A DNA stretch of 64,000 nucleotides, taken from contig NC_087070.1 in assembly GCF_963678635.1 (NCBI RefSeq), positions 37,834,600 to 37,898,599 of the forward strand, read 5' to 3'. How positions within the stretch are numbered: the stretch's first letter is position 1; each line of letters begins with the position of its first letter. The notes beneath the pieces were generated by a model. The model was not told the origin of the DNA and made no database searches. It saw only the letters and a list, made by a program, of their open reading frames with translations. The stretch is from Symsagittifera roscoffensis. Lineage: Eukaryota; Xenacoelomorpha; Acoela; Convolutidae. The position numbers and the translations under genes are program-made. Below are positions 30,701 to 43,223 of this stretch, in pieces.

Positions 30701-33273
30701 GTACAAAAAGATACAAAAGGAAGCTTTAAAGCTTGTCCTGCTACGAGAAGTATTGCCTGGTTCAAAATTCAACTATTAAGTCAGAAATTTGGCTTTCAGT
30801 ACTTGCTATGTCCCACTTTTTGCGATCATTTTCAATTTTAGTCTTTTGCGAACAAAAACTAAAATTTCCAAAAATTTTGGTGAAAAAAACGCAACTGGCG
30901 CACTCGCAGCAATTGCGACTACTATTTGTTATTTGCCGAGCTTCGTGTTTCCCGACCCAGTCTCGGTGTTTTCGATTTTTGAGTCCAAAATATAGGCCAA
31001 AGGTTGTAAGTTTGTTACAAAATTAGGCATGTCGCAAGCAAGATCAAGAATTGACAAATTTAGACTTTTGCATTTGAACAAAAATGAGCTGCCAAATATT
31101 AACTGAGCAGTTTGGGTCTCAAATGTCAAATACTAAAGTAAAAAAAAAACTTTTTTTTATATAGAAAAAATCAATTTCAAGGATTTTGAGTAGAACAGTA
31201 AAATGGTACGATGACAATAGATTGGATTACGAATACTTTTTTGAAATCTATTTTTTCCCTAGGTGCGGTAGTGCTTCAAGCACTTTTGGTTGTGATTCAA
31301 ACTGTAATTAAAAATAGAAATTTTGAAAAATCAGCAAGCGGGTTGATTAAAAAAGGACAGTGAAAACAGTTGTTGCAAGATCTCGACCCTCCCGCATTTA
31401 AGAAAAGTGAAAACAAATCGATTATAATGGGTTTTCGTGGTCTATAATGTTGTAAGTATAATCGATTCCCATGTTACGTTTAGACAACAAAATTGGACTA
31501 AAAGTGGATTTAATTCCATCTTTGCTCGCCAAAACAAAATGCATTAAAACTCATTTTGAATGCATTATAATGGATTTTATAATAAGTAGGAAATCACAAT
31601 AAAATGGATTTTTTGTTTCGCCGTGCAAAATTTTGCAAGAATTTCAGCATTTATCAAGTGAGTGATGCGGAAACTTTGCAAAGCGAGTGTACGGCCTGGC
31701 CTAATGCATTTCAAAACCTAAACTCAAAAAGTGACAAAAATATTAAAGTTAGGTAGAAAAATATTCAATTGAACAACAAATAACCAACGTAACCAACTTT
31801 AATTTAATACGTAGAAAAGACTTTATGTGCGTTGAAATTCGCATCTCAGCAAAGTGGAAAAAAATCGATTATAGTTTAGTTTCATTGTCAGTGTCCACAA
31901 AAGTAAAAAAAAAGCGATTATAATGGATGAAAAAAAGATTTTGTTGCCTCGAAAAATAGTGACATTATAATTGATTTGTTTTCACTTTTGTGGACACTGA
32001 CAATGAAATTCAATTATAATCGATTTTTATTCATGGAACTCCAATGCGGGCTGTCACTACAAATGCAGAGCCATCTGAATGTGAAAAGAATCGTTACTTA
32101 ATTTTGAACTGATCACAAAAATTTTGAACAAGTGAAACATTATTTTTTAAATTTGATCAATAATGTAACTCAACTCAATAATGACTAACTCAATTCGGTT
32201 ATTATCAACTCGTACTATTTGAACATGCGTTTGAGAGGAAGTAGCTACAAAGCAAAAAGCCATTTGAATAAGATACAAAAAAAATTCTGATCGCGAATGT
32301 CAAAAGTAGCTGACAAATCCAGAGTCAGTAGTAACGTCTGTTTCAGAAGATTTATTGAATGAGCAACGTAGTTGAAACGAGGAGGATAGCAGTTTCAATT
32401 GAGAGAAAGTTAAGGTAGACAATTTGCTAGTTTTCAAAAGTTTTGATTGTTTCTGGTGTTTCGAAGTTTGCTCCAACGCATCTGTCTCAAAACCTCAAAG
32501 AGGACAGGGGCATTTGTGATAGGCAGGTAGTTTTTCATCTCTTCAGAGTCACGGGTTTGATTTTTATGAAGCGTATTTGTTTTCACTTTCAGACATGACG
32601 GAGTTACACCGGTCACAGACCTGTTATTAATAATGACTAAAAAGGAAAGAACTATCAGGCTAAACTTTCTCTTGATTTATTTAACTGAACACAGATCTGC
32701 AGAGGAAGTCACTTTGCTATGATTCTTTATACTTTTCAAGAAGTTCTCTGACGTTTTAAAAAATAGAGAAAGGCAGAATTTGCTTGCCGACATCGTCTCG
32801 GCCTAATATGGTGCGCTGCTTCAACTTTGCACTGCAAGCAAACTCGCTCAGCTCATTTTAAAAGTTTCTGCTTTTTAAATCTTACAAGCAGCTCAAATTC
32901 TATTACTGTTAGAATCTGTGGTTGCCTTCGCTTTTCTTGTCGGATAATTCGAATCCGTCATTTGAGATGAAGTACTAAAGGAATCTATGAGAAACATTAT
33001 GGTGTAGATTTTGTCAGGGCATTTTAAAAGAACCTTTTGGGAAGAAGAGAGGCTGCAAGCCACTGCGTCTAATTTTTTGTGAAACGTTGTTCAATACCCT
33101 TTTTTTACTGAAGACAAATTAGACATTGAAATAGATCAACTATATTTCCGTTCCATTAGTTTGGCTCACTAATTTTTAAACATTTTTACAACCAAAGCCC
33201 ATTCTCATAGAAACTTGGAATTTGAAGTTGTTTAAAACTCGCGTCAAACTGATGATGCGTGTTTAGGTGGAAG
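27768..33273. other. non-coding region with fold-back and dispersed repeats
   Basis: No supported exon. Near 28370-28470 a short array of GCGACAATTCG-type units is visible. 30184-30300 is a diverged relative of 39706-39810: both have GAGCATGGCCAA then an (A/C)TCAATATCTTCAAT-like block. 31861-32027 is a fold-back element, listed separately. Several TATAATCGATT motifs at 31410-31470 are related to its ends. Confidence 0.5.
31861..32027. mobile_element. 167-bp fold-back MITE-like element
   Basis: The left arm (AAAATCGATTATAGTTTAG, TTTCATTGTCAGTGTCCACA, AAAGT) and the right arm are inverse copies over about 65 bp, with about 40 bp between them. Ends are AAAATCGATTATA / TATAATCGATTTT. No open frame. 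Related half-units at 31405-31470 and 31555-31615 suggest a small family. A flanking target duplication is not evident. Confidence 0.7.
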
Positions 33274-33687
33274 CACCAGCGGATTTAGGGGGGGGGGGGG
33301 GGGGTATGACGACCTCGCTTCTCAAGGATTCGTTTCCCTGTCAACCCAAAGAGTCCCCCTTTTCACTATTTTAAGATCTCAATTTTTGCCTTACGGACCC
33401 TTAATTTTTTTAAAGGCAACTTCAGTGCCAATATGTGCTTAATTTGAGGGGAAAGCAAAAAAGGCAATTTATTGCTCAAATTTTTCCAAAAAGTGCCCAA
33501 AACGACTTTGCTTGAGAGTTTTGTTTTCAAAAGTTTTCCTGCGGCCCAGAAAATTTGGTCAAAAAAGGGAGCTTTATAATGATTTGAAAAGCCTCTGAAA
33601 ATCAATTTGGTCGACCTGAAAAAAAGTCGGTAAAAATTTGATTTTCTTTGAAATTTTCCCCTTTAGAAAATACTAGATCCGCCCCGT
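33274..33687 (+). mobile_element. 414-bp non-autonomous hAT-type element with 8-bp target duplication
   Basis: Left end CACCAGCGGATTTAG and inverse right end ACGGGGCGGATCTAG match the 15-bp form CAGGGGCGGATCTAG seen intact at 37782-37796. Flanks are GGTGGAAG (33266-33273) and GGTGGAAA (33688-33695), an 8-bp duplication with one difference, as hAT transposases make. The interior has a G-run after the left end and TTTTCCTGCGGCCCAGAAAATTTGG. No transposase is encoded. Confidence 0.75.
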
Positions 33688-34347
33688 GGTGGAAATCAAC
33701 TCAAATGGAATCATTACAAAAATCAAAGCATAATGCAATGAATCTATACAATTGTATTCTGGGATGTTTAATTGAAATGTCGGGAATTTATAATTATAGG
33801 GATATTCTCCTTGGGGACTTTATCCAGGGGCAGTTTGTCTTGCGGGATTATATCTTGGGTGATTTGGTCCTAGACAAGTTGTCAAGCCAGGGGATCAAAT
33901 ACACGAGCGCTCACAAATTTTGGGATCGAATGGAGGGATGGTTTCAAAAAATGGTTGCCAAAAGTGTCGACCTTTGGTAAGATTAAACAAAGCAGTTTTT
34001 TATCACCACAAAAAAAATTTAAGAAAGGCTCTAACGTTGTAACTTTTCCGAGAAAGTAGTTTAAAAAATTATTTAAGAACGGTCGGTCAAATATTGCCAA
34101 ATAAGTGAAGAGAGTCTATAATTGATGAAAAAGCTGGATTTCTAAAAAGGAGTTTTCTACCTGCCAATGAAATCTGTTTATTCTAAAAACATTCAGATTT
34201 TACAAGGTGACATGTAATTTAAAAGTTTTGAATTATGTGATAGTACAAAATGATATAAAAATAACTTTTTTTAAAAAGAACAATTTATAAAAGAAGGAAA
34301 TCTAATTTCTATTTTCTAGCTTCGAGTGAGTTTTTCTAATTCCTCGT

Positions 34348-36575
34348 TCAGTGTTCTTCATCCTCCTCTAGTTCTTGTTCTTCTAGAATCTTCTTGGGTC
34401 TTCCTTTGGGCTTCGTGGGGATGGAAGTGGCTCCGTCGAGTAGCAGCTAAACACAAAAATATATTAAACTTTGATTTTTAATATTTGTCATACTATTTAT
34501 TAAATTTTAAGTCCAAATGTCTATAAACGTCGTAGAAAAGGCCATTTACACAAATCTTTTAATCATCGCTCGCAGCTTTAAAACAAAGAAAAAAAAACAA
34601 CTTAGCGATTAAAGATAAACACTCGTGGAATTATTAACGTGATAAAAGTAATGATAAAAAATTTTCTATTAAACTCGCATTTTAAACTAATTTTCTCTAC
34701 AAAGCTTGTTTCTAATGCTTTACCTGTTTTTTCCATTTCATGCGTCTGTTCTGGTACCAAGTCTTCACCTGCATCTGCGTTAGTCCACTCTCCTTGGCCA
34801 GTCTGTTCCTCTGCATAGTTGTCAAGTACTTAGTGCTGCAGAAGCTGAACAGGAAACAAACAAATAAACATAAGTAAAACTATGGAACAAAAGAGCGAAA
34901 AAAGTATAAAATCAAAAAACAGAAACTTTGATTTTTTTCTAAACTTTGTAAAAATTGCAATTATTTTCTGCAAACATTTACCGTCGGCAAAAAACTGTAT
35001 CTATAAAACAAACGACACGAATACTTTTTGGTAATTTTTGATATTTTTTTCTTTTTTTTTTGCTCACTTTTTCTCGAGTCCTTTCAGCTGTTGGTCTGAA
35101 AACACGGTGCGACTTCTTCTGCATCTTCGGTTATTAATCGCCGACTGTAATCCCCAGGGGTCATAAGTGCTGCCGCAAGGCACTCCTCCCGGAAACATGG
35201 CCGCGTACTCCGGCGAAGCACCAGACGCCGCCGCTGCTGACATTAGGTCCATCGTTGTCCGGGAGAAATCCGCCGTCGTGCCAGGAAGAAATCTCAGCGG
35301 TGTCCCAAAAGTTAGAGCGGGGTTGGGGTGGTTGATATTAGAGGGCGGTATCAAATTTGGTTGAGGTAGCACAAAATGGTGTAAATGCGAGGGGGACTTT
35401 TTAGGAGACTGAAATTGAAGAAAGTTTGGTACTGTCAGATTGTTTCCAGGCATAAATGGATGGATGTGTGTTTGATTCGCAACCAGATTGTGAGCAGATT
35501 TTTCAAGAAGCTCAGCAAAATTTGCCGGATTGAGATGATGACCTAAACTCTGGGGGCAGTTTTGGTGCATTCCTGGCTCCAATAATGTTTCTAAAAGAAA
35601 CAAACCTTGTTTTCAGAACCGAGTTCACAATAGATTGAAAAAGTGTCTTCGAAATTTGAATACCCGAAGTTTGAAAAACTCTGGCGCTTTACCCCCCGTC
35701 ATTTGAGCTGATGGAATTTTTCCGAAGAGTTCCCTTTTATTATAAAACATAGCTAGTTCTACTTTTGGCCGACCAAATTTATGAGTGAAGGCGACATTTT
35801 GATCAAAATCTTTTCCTCAAAAACATCTTTTTTTGTCAAATTCAACCATACCGTTCAAATACCAGATTTGAATTTTTCGAAAACCACAAGAAGGGTTTCA
35901 GAATTTTAAAAGCCAAAAAATTACTAAGAAATTTGCAAGGTTAAAAAAATTTGTGGATGAAAATGAAATAATTTTTGTTGCTGAATTTTTTCTAGTGAGT
36001 TGCCTGATCGCCGATATTTTTAAAAATATTAGACAGCGATGTTCAGCCAATTCCATCAACTTATCTTCGAATAGATTGCAATTAGTGATAATTGGCGCAA
36101 TTAAATCAACCAATTTACCTGCATGATTTTCGAAAACTGGTGAAGATTTCTGATTTTGTGATAGTTTCAAAAAAGAGTTCAAAATGTCCCAAGGCTGCTC
36201 TTCATTCGGAGTGGTGCAATCATCGTCCATGTCGCCATCGGCCACAAGCCCTTCTTCTGGTGTTATTCTGTTCACATCCTGCCATCTTCGCGTGCAATCT
36301 GTAATCTCATCTTCTCTCGACTGTGATCCGCTAGCAGACGCCTCGTTTTTCAGACAAGTTGGAGAGTCGGCGCTTCGTAGATTTTCCCTAGGACTGGAAC
36401 CGCTGTTTTCGTGCTCTGAGTTTGTGCCATGCGTTTCGTCTCGATTTTCGCTCAAAATTTGACTAATAAAAAAGTTAGAAACCCGTTTTTTGGGTGGCTT
36501 CTCTTTTTTGAGCGAACAATTTTTTAAAGCCATTTCAGAGGGATTTGAGCAAATATTAATTAAAATAGGAGACAT
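34348..36575 (-). CDS. Barx: Barx-family homeobox transcription factor, four exons, 399 aa
   Basis: Exons on the minus strand: 36119-36575, 35068-35590, 34724-34844, 34348-34446; every junction has GT-AG and the phases (1, 2, 0) fit. Start is the ATG at 36573-36575. Exon 1 carries a repressor-like [10 protein letters not shown] motif; exon 2 is Pro/His/Asn-rich. The homeodomain spans exons 2-3: [17 protein letters not shown], then [16 protein letters not shown] and [16 protein letters not shown], with the recognition helix intact. Exon 4 has [10 protein letters not shown], a signature that follows the homeodomain in vertebrate Barx proteins, then an acidic end. The protein binds DNA in the nucleus and would pattern tissue. 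Helices 1-2 are unusually divergent (FCSTKY). BarH and Bsx were considered; the tail favours Barx. Confidence 0.9.
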
Positions 36576-37502
36576 TGTCGTCTTGGATATTTTATCCTCT
36601 GTTGACAATTTTCAAGTGACTGAAATTTTGTTAGGCAATCTACAAGTTTCGCAGATATCAAGTTGAGAAATAATCAAGTAAACGTTTAATTTTTTTGTCA
36701 AAAGTTTTGCCAGAAAGCGGAGGGTAAGTTTTGGTTACCGAAATGTTGGAAAATGATTCTAAGGTTTTGAAGTCAGCTGCTATAGGCCGTTATCGTACCC
36801 AGATCGACCAATAAAATTGCAGGGACATTTGGCGCTTAAAGTTCGGTTTGCGAATATTGAGGGGGATTAACGTTGTGGTATAAACAATATACATTAATTT
36901 AATCCCCCTCGCTTCGGTGAAAACATTACACAATATTCGTTTTCGGATTAAGACATGAAACGGGCGGATAATGTCGCCACTTTATCACTAAGTGATTTTT
37001 AATCCCCCCTAATAACCCTAACTGCGCAGTTTTGACAACGCTCAATACAAACTTAAAAGAATGGTGTCTTCCCAATAAACAATTGATTCTGCGTCGGTTC
37101 AAAAGAAAATTACGTCAAATAAATTAGTATACGCTAATTGAATATTCAATCCAATATAATTAATTATATAGAAGCTATAATTATTGTATGATCAAACTGA
37201 AATATGGCGGTCTGTATGAAAACATTGGATAATCAGAAACAAATGGTTAGTTTTATGATCGGCGCCTCCAAATCTGTACAAGTCGGTTAAAAGGCATCGG
37301 GAATCAATTACAGATCATACCGGTTTCCGACCGATTGGATCCCGAAAACTACTAAGGATCAGCCAAAGGACAGCCAAAGACAATGAAAAATGAGATTTCA
37401 AAATGATAAAAAGGAAGCAAATGTTGATTCCCTACATTTTAAGCAATACAAGTGTTCAAAATGTTGTATAATAAAAAAAATTATCTGCCAAAATCCTAAA
37501 AT

Positions 37503-37925
37503 TGACGGACCCTAAAAGTTTTCTAAAGTCACCGATCTAAACTAATTTTGAGGGGGGAGAGCGCGACAAAAAACGCAATTTTTTTTGGTCAAATCTTTCC
37601 AAAAATGCCTAAAAACGCCTTTTTTGGACTGTTTTTCAAAATTTTGCCTGCGGCGCAGAAAATGTGACCAAAACAGGATCTTTTTACTGCTTTGGGAGAA
37701 CTTGGAAAATCAATTTGGTCGACCTAGAAAAAATGGTCGTCGTCCGCCCTAAAATCACCCCCCCCCCCCCTCGAGAAAATCCTAGATCCGCCCCTGGCGT
37801 GGTGTAAAGAAATGATCGAAAAGAAAAGCTATAAGTTTTTGTTAGTCATAAGGTCGGCAGGGGGTCGAATCCCTGAAGGGAAAGAGCGTGCGTCACCCCC
37901 CCCCCATCCCCTCAATCCTCCCCTG
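37503..37925. mobile_element. rearranged hAT-type copy
   Basis: 37503-37796 is the right two thirds of the element, ending in the perfect terminus CTAGATCCGCCCCTG. 37840-37925 holds a left part of the same family in the opposite orientation, ending CTCAATCCTCCCCTG (inverse of the left end). The two pieces therefore lie head to head rather than forming one element. Confidence 0.6.
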
Positions 37926-38425
37926 TTCATAGTAAAATAGGTATTTTGGACAACCATTTTATTCAAAAATTGACTAAAAAAATAAAATTTTCCGGTATTT
38001 TTCTAAAAATTTTGAAGCTTTTTTTCAAAGATGGCGCTAAAAAACAAAATAGATCTTTTTTGCTTTTTTAGAGCTTGAATAATAATTTCAAAACTTTTTT
38101 TACTTCAATTTCGACTATCTTTATATAATAAGCTTGCTCGCTCACTTTTTTTATTCAAAGTCAAAAGTTCATCCCGATTTTCATCGGATAGAACAATGAA
38201 TTGGTTCTAAAAAATAAATTTTAAGCATTTTTGAGCTGAGGATTTTCAATGAAAAGTTGGGTCATGTGAGCTGAATGTCAATAGAGATGTTTCAGTCAAT
38301 CGATAACAGAGGTAAGTATTTAGCTTTATGTGAAACCTTTGCGTCCTTCAAAAGACTTCAGACCGTTTAGGGGCAGTCTGCTAATAAAGCTATAAAAACG
38401 CCAAAAAAGTTTTTTTTAAATTAAA

Positions 38426-40770
38426 CGCTCGTATCACGGCAAAGCCATGAAGGATTCGACCACTTTTTAATGCATCTGGCTTAGATATTCAGCATTTTGC
38501 GTAATTCTTTGCCGTTTTGCGTTGTAAATACAAAAAATAAACTTTTCATTTTCTAACTCAATGTTTTGACCAATAAGCTTGTCTCAATTTCTGGGCCACG
38601 TTCATGCTGCATACGGTACGTGTAACTGGAAAAAAGAAATTTTTGCGGAAAATGATGACCACGAGTTGGCAAAACAGACAATCTTCAAACTAAACTTTTG
38701 TAACTAAAATGTTTTTCTATCATTTTGAGCTCTGGGCATTAATTGAAACTTTGATGAAAATCAATAAAATTTTCTGAGCTTAACAAAAAGTCTGTATTTC
38801 GAACAAAATTTGAAAGTAAAACACTACTTTTTTATTGAGATCAAGTCGTCAACATTCCTCAATTTATAAGGTATCACTGAAAAAATCACTGAAAATTGTT
38901 TGTTGAAGGCCAAAAAAAGTTCGTTAAAACCACTCCAAGCACAAAAATTTGTCAGTTTTGGAACCAGTTTTAAACTAAAATTTTTAGACCAAATATATTT
39001 ATGATGGAATATCACTATAAAATATTTATAACTAACCAATAATATTCCATCTCTAACATTTACACTTTTTTGTAAGTGCTGAAACTACTTGTAGTTCCAG
39101 CACCAGAACAATTTAAATAAAACTTAGAATACAGTTGTTCTCCTCCTGGATAAACTCCAATAACTTACTCGCATAAACCAGTATACACTAGATCTATTTA
39201 GAATAGGAGATATAAGAGTAAGATTAAGATCGGTCTTAGACTAAGAAGTTGCACGAATCTATCCTGCCGAAAATAAGATAGCGTGACGAGCAGACGGTGT
39301 ACCTTATCTGAAATTACTCTATGAGTACAGTCAACAGTACATAACTCAGTTTTTTCAGCAGCTGAAACAAAAACTCCACTTCTCCTGTTTTTTGTCAAAT
39401 TGATTTGACCGAAAACAACGATGATTTTTGAAGCTGCTCAGCGTCTACGCCTGATAAATTGCCCTGTGACAAATTGATAGTTTTAATAAAACTGCTCGAA
39501 TTATGGCAAAGCCCTAAAATTTTGCACTGCCCTGAATCTGTATCGCATTGTTTTTGTTTACAAAAGTTTTTAAAGACCACAAATTAATGAAACTATCACA
39601 CATAAAATGTGAACTTTTGAATAGTACGAATTGAATACAACCAGTTATCTTGCCTCAATCGCCTTTCAACATTTTAAACAAAATCTTCAGTTAACACAAA
39701 AATTAGTCCTGAGCATGGCCAAAATGGCAAGTTTCGAACCCGCAGAATAAGAAAAAATTGAGGGTAAAATATATTTTTCCTTCAACTAAGGGAATCAATA
39801 TCTTCAATAGAGTGTTAAGTTCGTTTCTATACACTATTAATTTATTGTTTTGATCGCCGAATTGTGACTAAATAAAAAACGATGAATTGCTGCCACACTA
39901 TTTATATACTTAAAAAAGCATTAGTAAACCAACCGATACAAAAATGTTTATGTTAAATTGTTCCACAACAGCTTACCAAAACCTTCTTTTTAAATATATT
40001 TATAAAATATTTACAGAATATAAAAATTGGTCTTTTTTCCACAATTTTCAAAAACCACTGTAAAAATTATAATGTTTTCCTGTTTGCATTTTAATTCTTA
40101 AAAACAAAACAAGACTGCTCGTATCAGGGCGAAGCCCTCAATGTTCCTACTGCATTTTAAGGTCTATGGAGCAGTAATAATAATTTAAAAAAAAAAGGTA
40201 AAATAAATTAAACTATAAAAAACTGAATTTAAGATTTTTTTTATTAGAAATCATCACCCCACACGCCATATAAAGTATAAAGTGATAAGTTTCGCTCCTA
40301 GTAACAAATCAATTATGGCAAATAACCTTCCTTCAACCAATTTGGAACGTTTTCTAAGACGGATTAAATCTCAGCTTACACGTTAATAGCGCGAAATATA
40401 TCGCGCGTTAATTGTCCCAAATTGGCGAAAATGGCAATCTTCAAACCCCCATAACAGGTGAATTTTTTTTTAAATTTTAAGCTCAGGACAACAATGTCTT
40501 TTGAATCATATTAAAAAAAAACTCCGTCAAAAATGGCTAGTTAAAAAGTCGAAATTTGTCTGAAGAAAAAAAAACCACCCCGAAAGTCTGAACAATAAAA
40601 ATGCGAGAAAGTGGCTAGTTAAAAAGTCGAAATTTGTCTGACGAAAAAAAAACCACCCCGAAAGTCTGAACAATAAAAATGCGAGCAAGTTTCATCCTTC
40701 TATTTGAAACAAAAATTCTTCTTTCAGGGCAAAGTCTAAATTTTTCCTATAGCCCTTTAATTTGACTTGG
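38426..40770 (+). repeat. dispersed repeat with CTCGTATCA-GGCAAAGCCCT core, four copies
   Basis: Cores near 38426, 39493, 40114 and 40725 read GCTCGTATCACGGCAAAGCC, GCTCGAATTATGGCAAAGCC, GCTCGTATCAGGGCGAAGCC and TTCTTTCAGGGCAAAGTC, each followed within about 25-35 bp by CTGCATTTTAA or CCTTTAATTT-like sequence. Copies are 600-1,100 bp apart. Type unknown. Confidence 0.5.
40534..40689 (+). repeat. two-copy 78-bp tandem duplication
   Basis: 40534-40611 and 40612-40689 are the same 78 bp (TGGCTAGTTAAAAAGTCG ... AATGCGAG) with about two differences. It looks recent and is non-coding. Confidence 0.95.
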
Positions 40771-42655
40771 ATGTTTTTTGGCCCAATAATTTTGATCAAG
40801 CTATAAGAGCCAATATCAAGAACTAAGTATTAGGATTGCAAGTCGGTAAAACAAATATCGCATTTGATCTCAAAGATTCAAGATGTTCATTGGTTTGTAG
40901 AAAATTTGCGTTGAAAACTATTACTTGAATCACTAAAATCGATGTGAATAAAAAACACCCCATTTTAGCAAAAAATATCCTTATATTTAAATAATTTGAT
41001 CTGGCGTGTTTGCGCGCAGGAGATTGGGTTATCTGTTGCAATTTCGTAATTTCCCAAACCGACCGAACTTATTTTCCTTGCTGTCGTAAGACAATAAAGA
41101 AGAAGAAAAACCTTTTTTTCCATCATATTTTGTGCATCTTGTTTGATAAAATTTGGTGCCCGGCGGGTCTCATTTTTGCAAGGAGATGGATGGCTACATT
41201 TTCTTCAAAACTTCTATGACTGGTCGGTCAAAATTCGATTTCTTAGGGGGTGAGAAGCAGTCGAATAACTGGAAGATAAAGTGCGGTAAGATCCCCTACC
41301 CCATCCCTTCTCCCAGCCATAGTCATTCAACTAATTTAACTTCTAAGAATTTCTACAGGATATTCTACTTGTAGAAGAATTTAGTGTTTTGTGAATTCGA
41401 GTAGTTACAAACGATCACTTGTAAGCTAAGCTGTTTACACTTTTTAGACGCCTAAATTCTTAATTAATTTAGACTTTAAAGGCACCTCGAGGTACAAATG
41501 AATAGTCTATATGGAGCGACTCCCGTAGCTTTGTGGAAATTATTAACACCAGGTTTGGACAGATCATAATCTAATGTATGTTTTGGCAATCGGTGAAAAT
41601 GAGTTTGGTTTCGGGGGAATTGTGAAAAAGAGGGGGGGGGGGCGTGTTAGTATTTCGTGTAATTGTAGAAGTTGTTCCTTCAATAACCACCAGGTAGGTC
41701 GTGGGGGTAGATTAACTTGAATGAGCGTCACAGTACGATTGTGAAAACATTTCACCCCCAATTGGATATTAGTGTCAGTTATTAAAATTGGGTAGCGATC
41801 AGTTTGAATTGCTATAAAGAGATATTTTAAAGCAGTTTTAATGAAAAAATAATTACAAGTAAACACTGAAGCGATCGTATTGGGGGAATTATCGTAAATT
41901 AGTGTGACACTTTTTGAAATGTAGCCCATAAATCCGATGGGAGCATGCTACCAACTCACAGCATTTAAGCCACTGTTTCGCTAAAATGGTATTAAAAAGC
42001 GGGGATTAAACGGCTGCTAATTCTGGGCCATCTTATCAAAACAAAGATCATTTCGAAAGAGTGAATGAATGTATTGCTAATCTAAGTTGAAACATTGGAG
42101 ATTATGTACCTGTCAAACGCAATACAACCCCGCCGAGATAACTAGCCAGAGCATTTATAACCCCACCCGGTTTAGTACAAATTGGTAATGTGATCCATTT
42201 CTTAGAAGAGCGGGAAGCTTGAGACAGTTTTCTATCCCCAATATTAACTCAATCATAACAACAGTAGTTAACATTGGATAGCACTTAGTCTGAATTGAAG
42301 TTTTTGAAAGAAGTTGATATGTTTTTCTAGTTTTGAGGCAAGTTTCTTTGATGAACTCAAATTTGGCACAAAAGCTGTTTTTGAAAGCGGGTTTGATTAG
42401 GAAAAACCATGCAAAAAATTAAAACGAACAAATAATGAAATATTTCTGAGTGAAATAAAAAAGTTTCAGACAAGAAGAAGTATTCGACACCTCGATGACC
42501 GTTTCTGTATCCAGATTCGTCAGAAATTTAACATGAGCTGATCAGCTTATTGTTGATTTGAATCAAATCGCAAGATATCTTTCTAAAACCTGTAAGCACA
42601 TCTAATGATATTCCGGCTTGTATTACTTGCAGCCAAGTTCAATTTGAGGATTCTA

Positions 42656-42765
42656 GGGCTTAAACCTTAAGATCTCAAATTCAAAACTTTAAAAACTTTA
42701 GACCTTAGACTCTAAGGTCTAAAGTTTTAAAAGTTTTGAATTTGAGATCTTAAGGTTTGAGACCC
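42656..42765. repeat. 110-bp near-perfect palindrome
   Basis: Left arm CTTAAGATCTCAAATTCAAA, then ACTTTAAAAACTTTAGACC, is matched almost base for base by the inverse right arm (GGTCTAAAGTTTTAAAAG, TTTGAATTTGAGATCTTAAG). The arms are about 53 bp with a centre of only a few bases (TTAGACTCTAA). There is no coding potential. An RNA from it would form one long hairpin. Confidence 0.9.
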
Positions 42766-43223
42766 GAACCGCACCTAGTAAAAAAATTTTTAGACATAAG
42801 AATATATTTAAGCTCAAAATTCAGAATTCAGATCTGAAATGGTTTATAAAATGAAAAAAAAATGGCGCTTAAATACTTTAAGAATGTGTTATATACTAGA
42901 TCTAAATTAAGATCTGAAATTTTGTTTTTCTTGGTTTTTTCGGATCTGAAAGTATCTGTTTCAGATGTAAGATTCAGATAAGAAAATAATAATTGCAGAT
43001 CTGAAAAACAATATAATGCGTTTCAGATCTTTGTTGCGGAATTAACTGGTTACGGGTAATATCGAGTCCAGAATCGAAATCTGGGTTTCAGGCTATTCAT
43101 AGATGGGCACTTTTTGTAGTAAAAATCATAACAGTCAATTAGTAACCTTGTTACCTTGTTAGCCAGAATAAGCCTGACTAACGTAAGTTAGTCTTATTTT
43201 ACTAACTTACGTTCTGCAAGTTA

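Larger units (their letters stand above)
36576..43223. other. non-coding region rich in transposon remnants
   Basis: Contains GGGGGATTAA ... TTAATCCCCC inverse motifs at 36858-36908, hAT-type copies, a dispersed CTCGTATCACGGCAAAGCC-type repeat, a tandem duplication and a long palindrome (listed separately). Open frames are short and unsupported. Confidence 0.5.

Noticed and set aside
36858-36910. GGGGGATTAA ... TTAATCCCCC as a stand-alone small transposon
   Set aside because: The inverse match is only about 12 bp, with a ~30-bp core and no flanking duplication.
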